Origin: Ipomoea triloba
Lineage: Eukaryota; Streptophyta; Magnoliopsida; Solanales; Convolvulaceae
Reading direction: 5' to 3'
Assembly: GCF_003576645.1 (NCBI RefSeq)
Contig: NC_044922.1
Span: 22,794,471-22,858,470 of the forward strand
DNA length: 64,000 bases
A program made the translations under genes and the position numbers. The notes beneath the pieces are model-generated. The model did no database searches, was not told the DNA's origin, and saw only the letters and a list, made by a program, of their open reading frames with translations. This document shows positions 56,859-64,000 of this stretch, one piece after another. Positions within the stretch are counted from its first letter, which is position 1. Each line of letters starts with the position of its first letter.

Positions 56859-56902
56859 TTAATATCACTGACTCTGTTACAATGTAGTATATGTCCAAAC
56901 AT

Positions 56903-56995
56903 CATTTTTCAGCCTATTGAAACACAAAGAGTCACTGCCCCCTTACCTCCCATTTGGGAGAGCCACATTATGCCGCTTGACCATTACTTGATTCT
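56903..56995 (-). mobile_element. tRNA-derived SINE fragment
   Basis: Minus strand: A-box end 'gtcaagcggcataatgtggc', then 'tcccaaatgggaggtaag', then the end motif 'gactctttgtgtttcaatag'. The B box has been lost or shortened compared with the copy at 58.4 kb. Confidence 0.5.
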
Positions 56996-57454
56996 TTTCT
57001 TCTTTTTTTTTTTTTTTTTTTTTTGGTATTTGATTATTGAGTAAAGTTGTTTTTTGTTTAAGTCACGGTTTATTCTATTACTTAAAAATAGTCAATGAAT
57101 ATAATAAGTTTATCATCATATTAGGAGGTGTTTATTTGGAAGAAGAAAATAATATATTTTGTATTATTTATGTAAAACAGAAATATTTGTTTTTGAAAAC
57201 TTTGACATTATACCTTACAGGCTTACAAGTTACAATTACATGGAAACTTGTTAAATATAATATAAAAATTGAAATGGTTGCTTGTTTCAGCATTTCTTTA
57301 ACAGTTAAAATAGTAAATAATTAATTGGTAAATATTTTAATTATGTGAACCCGACATAAACCCGGTTTAACCGCAGAAGTTTGGAATTTAATGCAATGAT
57401 TGACTTACGCCAAAACACGGTAAAGACTTTTTTCAAATTTTAATTAAATAAAAA

Positions 57455-57748
57455 AAAATTGCACTTTTCATCCCCAAGTTATATGATAATTGTAGAATTC
57501 GTTCCTGAATGTTGGTCATACTCACTTTTCGTCCCTAAATTATCATTGACGTTACACATTTCGTGCTTTCGTGTTCACTTTTCATTCCTGAGTTATTTAA
57601 AATTGTAGATTTTGTCATTAATGTTTTATTAGTAAATGGATGAAAAGTACAACGTTAATGATAACGTAAGGACGAAAAGGGAGTATGACAAATACTTAGG
57701 GGCGAATCTTACAATACCTTATAACTTAGGGACGAAAAGTATAATTTT
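57455..57748. mobile_element. TIR MITE, about 290 bp
   Basis: Inverted arms: 'gcacttttcatccccaagtt' on the left and 'tacttttcgtccctaagtta' read from the right, and again inner 'cacttttcgtccctaaatta' against 'ctcccttttcgtcctta'. Flanking A/T runs hide any duplication. Confidence 0.6.
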
Positions 57749-58281
57749 TTTAAATAAATAAATAATTAATTAATTAATTCCCCAGCTTCCGAGAAATAGG
57801 AAAATGGAATAAAAATTCTTATATTCCTTAACAGTCAATTTTAAGCATTTCAATGATTCATCTGAACCAATGCACTATGCCCAGAAAAAATATTATTTAA
57901 AAAATAAAAAATAAAAAATTAACCGCCAATTAGAATAATTTATATTTAATCTGCTTTGACATTTAAACCCCAGTAGACAACTTCTGTTGACTCCAATCAT
58001 TGTGAAATATAATACTCAAATTCTATGTAATATTATTGGATGACACTTATAGAAGATTATAAAATAAGGAACCAAATTATTTAAAATTACATTCTAAACC
58101 TCGATTGTCTAAAAATAATTACTCTTTGTCTTCTTTTTTTTTTTATTTAAAGAAAAAAATCTTCTCGTTTAGTGAGCTGCTGTTTACATTAAAAATTAAA
58201 ACAAAATGGGAGTATCATTGTATATACTTAGGGATTGTGAATTAGGATCGGAGTTATTTGTTTATTTTTATTTTTTTTTAA

Positions 58282-58443
58282 TACTATTGACGGTTGACCA
58301 TGTTACATGTAGTATCTATCCATATACTTTCTCAACTTACTGAAGCCCAACAAAGTCAACATTGCCCCCACTAAGGCTCGAACCCATGACCTCCCACTTA
58401 GGAGAATCACTTCATGCCGCTTGACCACAAAGCCTTTGGACAG
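58282..58443 (-). mobile_element. tRNA-derived SINE (most complete copy)
   Basis: Minus strand: A box 'gtggtcaagcggcatgaag', B box 'catgggttcgagccttagtg', then 'ggcaatgttgactttgttgg' and 'gcttcagtaagttgagaaag'. It ends in a T/A-rich tail near 58282. Confidence 0.7.
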
Positions 58444-58460
58444 AGTTATTTTTAAGAATA

Positions 58461-59498
58461 GGAATAAGGATCAAATTAGACATCCAATTACACACCAAAT
58501 TACAATTAGGCTATTGAACTCAAAAAATTACAATTCGGTCCCTGAACAATGTAAATTAATGCAATTTAACCTAAAATGACTTGTTTACCTATTAATATGT
58601 TGATGTGTCGGTAATTTAAAAATAATTTTTTAATGTTATTTTAATAATTTTTAATAAAATAATTATTTTCAATTAAAAAATAAATCAAACCATAGAGACG
58701 GAGGGGTTCGTCTTCGGCTCTGTCTAGCCATGGAGACGAAGGGACCCCTTTGTCTCCTGCCTCAAGCTGTTTTTTTTTTTTTTAAATAATTATAAGGGTC
58801 AAATAAGCACTTGAACTTTACTTAAGAAGTCAATTAGACCCCTAAAATTTTTAAAGTATCAATTAAACCCATCAACATGTATTTTGGTGCAAAAAAAAGT
58901 CTAAAAACCAGTTATTAACCTGTGATCACGTCAAATTTCTGGCATACTCCAGCGATCGTTCTGAAACGCCTTCTCCGGTGAAGAAGCAACCTCGATGGTC
59001 ACTTCCTCATAGGAGAAGGCGACCCAGTGATGTTGCCTTCTCACTTCCTCACAAGAGATGGTCGCCTTCTCCGGTGATTCAGAACGGTCGCTGGTGACTT
59101 TTGTGCCGGAAATATCGCCTGAGTATGCCAAAAATTTGACTAGAACTCTAGTAACCTGTGATAACAGGTCACTAACCGGTTTTTGGACTTTTTTTTCACC
59201 AAAATACAATGTTGATGAGTTTAATTGCTACTTTAAAAAGTTTAGGGGCCTAATTAACTTCTTAGGTAAAGTTCGAGGGATTATTTGACCATTTTTCCTT
59301 ATTAAAATAATATTTACAAAAATTATTTTTAAATTTGGTGACCGACAAATCAACATATTAACAGGTAAACAGGTCATTTTAAGTTAAATTGCATGAATTT
59401 GCATTGTTTAGGGACCAAATTATAGTTTTTTTTTTTTTAGTTCTGTGGCCTAATTACAGTTTGGTGTGTAGTTGGATGACATATTTGATCGTTATTCC
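58461..59498. mobile_element. TIR element of the MULE family, with a nested element
   Basis: The ends GGAATAAGGATCAAATTAG and, inward from the right, GGAATAACGATCAAATATG match the end motif of the Pack-MULE at 17987. The arms (58461-58680 and 59310-59498) are inverted relatives. No target duplication is seen. A second inverted-repeat element (58792-59302) lies inside. Confidence 0.65.
58792..59302. mobile_element. Nested TIR element, 511 bp
   Basis: The ends are 'ataagggtcaaataagcac' and, inward from the right, 'ataaggaaaaatggtcaaat', then long inverted arms ('ttaagaagtcaattagaccc', 'ttttggtgcaaaaaaaagtc'). Flanking TAAATAAT and TAAAATAAT may be a duplication with one inserted base. The GC-richer middle (58930-59110) has 'ccttctccggtgaagaag' palindromes; its frames on both strands are not recognisable proteins. 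Confidence 0.65.
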
Positions 59499-59507
59499 TA
59501 TATATAA

Positions 59508-61865
59508 GTGAACAATATTTTCAAATATAATAGAAAAAAAATACAAATCATTATTTTAAAATGAAGAGATTATTTTGACAATTTCTTATACTTTCTTCTT
59601 GGGTGTCGGATAATGAGAAAAATCCGTATATACTATTAAAGAGTATGAACTGGTAAATTTTCTTCTTATCTAATAGCATGTAAACAATATAAGATAATGT
59701 TAAATTACACTAGGAAGACCCTGTGTAACGACATGCACGACCCTGATGGCAACCCAAAACCCAATGTTGGAAGGGCCTTTAGTTTGTTTTTTTTTTAATT
59801 TTTTGATGAAGTAAAAAAAAATAATAATAATTCTTACATGAGCAAAGATTTAATCCCACAACCTTGTATAATATTAAATCCATTTAACCATTACAACCAT
59901 TTGATATAACAATTCAATTAATAGATACATATAATAATAACATTGAATTAATTTATAATTAGACGGCATATAGGGGGTCCAAAGCTTCAATGAGCACTAC
60001 CCAAGTTCAATTCAAGATTTTTTTTGAAATAATTTTTTTAAAAAGAACATATATATTGATAAAAATTCAAAATTATCATTCAACTATTTTCAATTAACTC
60101 ATACAATCTTTTGAATTAAATAATGTAATACACACGCTAACTTTATATATTAAGACTAATTATTTTTAAATAATGTAATACACACACGCTAACTTTATAT
60201 ATTAAGACTAATTATTTTTACTGTTCCAACCCCATAAAATGATAGGACCGATCTTGTGCGATTGGTAAGAATCGAACTCGTAACGTTATGATAAAAAAGT
60301 TATACTCTACCCACTTGATCACAATAACCATCCCATACTTTTTGAATCAACAAATATGTTTATAATTTTATTAACTTAGAACAAACTTATACTAGACCAT
60401 TTGTCAGAAAGTATTTGGAGATTATTGCGACTAGATGTCTCCAGAAGGGAGATCTAAAAGGTGAGAGTTTTTTTTTTTTTTTGGTCGTTTAACTTCCTTT
60501 TGCTTCAAATTACCACCAAAAAATAATAATAATAATAAAAATAAAAATGAAGAGACTATATTAGTCGGACCAAAATAACATAACTTTTATTTATCTTATT
60601 TTTCTATCATGTTAACTGTTAAGTATCAAAAACGTCAACTTAACTACTCTTACGGAGTACTTTTTTTTTTAAAGCACTCTTACGGAGTACTTATTTACAT
60701 TTTTCTTTTATTATTTAAAATTTTGACACTTGATTTTTTTTTTTGAAAGCCAACTTGACATTTGATAATTAGCATATCATTGATGTAAATTTGTAAATAT
60801 ATAAATGGAAAAATTGTTGTTTTAGTCCATTAATTATACACATATTATAGACTCGGTCCATAAATTATTACCATACACAAATTTTTCATTTTAATTATGT
60901 GTAAAGTGACAGTTACCACCACTAACAAATTATGTTAATATTAATAATGTATTTTAAATTTCAATATTATTGAGAGACATCTTACTCATTTTATATTAAA
61001 TAATTAATTAATCATTGACGAATTGAGGTTAGCACACCTTTTTTTTTCTTTTTCCATTGGAGTGTATCTAAAATTTCAAATTTGTGTTTGTTTCCAAATT
61101 TATTAAATATTACTGGTTGAAATATATATTACCGATTTAAGTACTTTGTTGTTTTCATGTCAAAAAGTTAGAATAAGTCTTCAATCTATGAACATTTTCA
61201 ATTCATATGTCATTTCATTATTTTCTTTAAAATAATAAAAAATAGTGGTTCTACCACACTATAATTACGTTTTCAATTTTTCATTTGCGACAAGACTTGG
61301 ACATCACAAAAAACAAGCATATTAGATTATTGACTGATATTTAAAAAATTGTTATGAAATAGTTTGCTCACATAAAGAAATATTAATATGAAAAATTGAG
61401 AATATACATATTATAATTCACAAACCGATGTTTGTTATTTGAGCATTCATTTTTGCTTAAATGCTCTTCAATAATATATGTAAGAAACAAAAATATTACA
61501 AATAAGACATACTGATCATATACAACACTACTATAGAAATATGAAGCCAAACATATAAATATCACATTTATTACTTAATTAGAAAGATAAATTTATTTTC
61601 TAACTAGTAAATCAACATTTAACTTTGAAACTAAAGATAAGTATATGAATATTTATAAATCTTAGAAAACTAACAATTCTTCATTACGAATGAAAACAAT
61701 CTGATATATATGAAGATTTAGTTGAGGAAATTTGATAAAACTCTATAAAATAACTAATATGTCCTTCAAAAGTTTGAGAATTTGAAGTGCAATGTTAATT
61801 TTAGAATGTGTTAGTAATAGATTAAAACTGTCACTTTCCACATAATTAAAGGAGGAAACATGTAT
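59508..61865. other. AT-rich spacer with repeat remnants, no gene
   Basis: It contains a ~50-bp duplication ('aataatgtaatacacac' with 'gctaactttatatattaaga') at 60120-60215 and a sequence near 60815-60910 that recurs in diverged form at 63437-63540 ('gttttagtccattaattata'), probably one arm of a TIR element. No coding sequence was recognised. Confidence 0.5.
60230..60336 (-). mobile_element. tRNA-derived SINE or tRNA-like relic
   Basis: Minus strand: A box 'gtgatcaagtgggtagagt', spacer, B box 'acgagttcgattcttacc'. The spacing is larger than in a tRNA and no cloverleaf can be drawn, so a SINE is more likely. A weaker relative is at about 59835-59935. Confidence 0.55.
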
Positions 61866-61875
61866 ATAGTAATAA

Positions 61876-62162
61876 GGAATAAGGTTCAAATTGGCCACTG
61901 AACGTAAAAGTCCAATTAGGCCACTGAACAAAAAAAAAAGTGCAATTAGGCCACTAGACACTCCAAATGTATGCAATTTCACCTGATAGCAGGTTACCAT
62001 CCATTTCATCAGATTAGTTGCTTACATGGACGGTGAGTTGGCAATTTAAAATTAATTGCATACATTTGGAGTGTTCAGTGACTTAATTGCACTTTTTTTT
62101 TTGGTTCAGTGGCCTAATTGGACTTTCATGTTACGTTCAGTGGTCAATTTGAACCTTATTCC
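61876..62162. mobile_element. MULE-type MITE, 287 bp
   Basis: The inverted ends start GGAATAAGGTTCAAATTGG, like the Pack-MULE at 17987, and the arms include 'ccactgaacgta' and 'gtgcaattaggccact'. An exact 10-bp duplication ATAGTAATAA is at 61866-61875 and 62163-62172. It is a deleted sibling of the 14-3-3-carrying element. Confidence 0.9.
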
Positions 62163-62457
62163 ATAGTAATAATTCATGAACTGAGTCTTTAATATAGGTA
62201 TAATTAATGGACAGAAACCGTTATTTTCCCTATATAAATTATATTCACTAATACGTTATTAATTAATACAACCAATTAAATTGTAAATAATTAAAATCAA
62301 TCCATTTACTCAAATTATTAAAAAGTAAGTATTACATGTCTTCTACCAGACAAATTAAACTCACAAGAATAATTGGCAAATAATATTGCATTGAGAACTA
62401 AAATGTCTATTTTTATTTTTCACAGTTGGGTGTAAATAAAATAGGCAAAAGAAAAAG

Positions 62458-62460
<3 letters not shown>

Positions 62461-62494
<34 letters not shown>
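62461..62494. repeat. (TA)n microsatellite
   Basis: Pure TA tract directly before the 23-bp array. Confidence 0.92.
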
Positions 62495-62497
<3 letters not shown>

Positions 62498-62574
62498 GAT
62501 CACTTCTCCCAGGTAAAACGTGTGGATTAATCACAGCCTTTGATATTGTCAAAATCAAAAACTTAAGTGTGTAT

Positions 62575-62885
62575 AGTAAGTTCAAAGCTTAAGTAAATTC
62601 AAAGTTTAAGGTGTGTAAGTTTATAGTTTAAGGTGCGTAAGTTTATAGCATTAGGTGCATAAGATCACAGCTTAAGGTGCATAAGTCTAAAATTTAAGGT
62701 GTGTAATTTTATAGCTTAAGGTGTGTAAGTTTATAGCTTAAGGTGCGTAAGTTTATAACTTAAGGTGCGTATCTTTAAAACTTAAGGTGCGTCATTTTTT
62801 AGTTTAAGGTGCATCCGTTTAACGCTTAATGTGTTTATGTTTAAAGCTTAAAGTGCATAAATTTGAAGCTTAAGGTGCGTCAATT
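62575..62885. repeat. ~23-bp tandem array, about 13 copies
   Basis: The unit 'gcttaaggtgcgtaagttta' recurs with small changes. The array sits beside a (TA)n tract, the same setting as the 'aggtgcacct' element at 52752. Confidence 0.85.
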
Positions 62886-62950
62886 CGAGACACTTGATCA
62901 TTTACATCCATGTTGCTAGGAAGCGCATTTTTTAAAAATTTTCCATCAAT

Positions 62951-64000
62951 TTGAGTCGTTTATTTAGATTAGGTCAACGTCTTAGATCTCATACCATTTT
63001 TATTTAGGATAAACTTTACACTTGAACCATTCCCTATATATAATATATATAATCGTTGTATTGCCAAAAAGCAAAAAATAAAAAATAAAATTGAATTTCT
63101 AGTCGGCGGAAATATAATAAATAAAATTGCACATGTATTGTTAATGCATGGCTGACTTAAGTACAGTTTAACTTCAAAGTTGATGCATACAATTGTACAA
63201 AGTTGATACCACGTCAGCATCAACCCAACCAAAAAAAAAATCCCGCAATTTAAGTTTCGCCGCTTTATATTTCACTTTCGTTACGCCCATTTTCCACATA
63301 TAAAAAGTTAAAAAGAAATACTATATGCTGATAGAATGATGTGGAAAACACCAGGAAAGAAAAGGAGCCTCTATTCGATCTTAAGCTACATATAAGAATT
63401 ACATTATGATGATGCCAGATTGAAGTAGAATATTGGGAAAATGACGGTTTTAGTTCATTAATTATTTTTAAATTGTAAATTCAGTTCATAAATTATTGTT
63501 CTACACAATTTTTTCCATTTAATTATGTTGAAAGTCGTTGTTTCAATCAATTACTTATAAATTTTATTAAATTTAAACATTTATTTTGATTTGTCAAATT
63601 ATTAGAAGGTAAATTGGTCATTTTGTAAAAAATTTCTAAGTATTCAAAAAATGGAAGTTTTTAACATTGATGATTTCAAGTGAATATTGAGTTTGTTGTA
63701 CAGTTGATTACACGAGAATATGAGATGAATTTTCCCTATTATTAAATACTTCGTAATAAATTTAGTTCTTAACTGTTTAATGCAGGCATACATAATTTTT
63801 AGATTTTTAATCATACTCCCGTTTTGATCTTCTCATAAAGAATAATTAGAAAGCATTTTTTTAAAGCAACAAATTTGTTTTATTTGTCTATAATTTAAAA
63901 ATTAAAAATGCAATGTGACATAATTAAAATTGTAATGCGATAAAAATTCTATGAATTATGTTCCTGATAAATAATTTAATAGCTAATTTAGTTTATTTAA
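62951..64000. other. AT-rich spacer, no gene recognised
   Basis: Only the diverged TIR-like arm at about 63437-63540 was noted. The 87-codon minus-strand frame at 62969-63232 has no recognisable motif. Confidence 0.45.

Noticed and set aside
56461..56905. 112- and 145-codon minus-strand frames
   Set aside because: They lie almost wholly inside a PIF/Harbinger MITE with palindromic 'ttccggcggaaa' motifs.
58931..59288. Overlapping frames on both strands (92 and 76 codons)
   Set aside because: They arise from the self-complementary core of the nested TIR element; no protein family recognised.

Overview
This window looks like an intergenic, repeat-rich stretch of nuclear DNA from a eudicot plant. 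It is strongly AT-rich, gene-poor and layered with transposons. The only plainly intact genes are a plant-specific DUF506 (PDDEXK-like) protein gene on the minus strand near 14 kb and a minus-strand tRNA-Lys(CUU) at 20.8 kb. A third coding unit, a spliced 14-3-3-like chimera at 18.6-19.7 kb, sits inside a DNA transposon. The mix of elements (Helitron, MULE, hAT, CACTA and PIF/Harbinger derivatives, tRNA-type SINEs, solo LTRs) excludes a bacterial or organellar origin. Species cannot be read from the sequence; an asterid such as a Convolvulaceae species would fit, but that is a guess.

Layout. 0-9.5 kb: a candidate 4.9 kb non-autonomous Helitron (1853-6778) packed with AT-rich repeats, then featureless AT-rich DNA. 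9.5-13 kb: a 3.2 kb solo LTR with a perfect 5-bp target duplication, nested in a LINE-like insertion and itself carrying a GC-rich hAT-like MITE. 13.7-14.6 kb: the DUF506 gene. 15-17.3 kb: tandem-repeat-rich element remains. 17.99-19.92 kb: a 1.93 kb MULE with ~220-bp terminal inverted repeats, a 9-bp target duplication and a captured, still spliceable 14-3-3 fragment. 20.8 kb: tRNA-Lys. 21.6-22.2 kb: a hAT element. 23.17-24.10 kb: a decayed CYP96/CYP86-like cytochrome P450 pseudogene. 24.2-28.4 kb: tandem arrays, a broken transposon-type ORF on the minus strand and a foldback MITE. 28.9-29.5 kb: a Helitron-type PIF1 helicase remnant next to the first exon of a mitochondrial ribosomal protein mL43-like gene.

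31.7-41.6 kb: more tandem arrays, a MULE-type MITE, a CACTA element (34.25-39.21 kb) split by a 2.97 kb solo LTR that contains a ten-copy 60-bp array, a second copy of the GC-rich hAT-like MITE, and a LINE-type RNase H fragment. 42-47.7 kb holds almost nothing recognisable. 47.7-54 kb: a second copy of the 33-kb MITE, a hAT element, a truncated Ty1/copia retrotransposon (5' LTR, primer-binding site, zinc-knuckle and protease remnants), and a cluster of MITEs inserted in (TA)n tracts. 54-64 kb: PIF/Harbinger and MULE-type MITEs, nested TIR elements, SINEs and AT-rich spacer.

Most features do not work together; they record successive insertions. The strongest biological story is repeated capture of host coding sequence by transposons: a 14-3-3 gene in a Pack-MULE with open frame and splice sites, and possibly an mL43 exon next to a Helitron helicase remnant. 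Element boundaries are supported in many cases by target-site duplications that were read directly.
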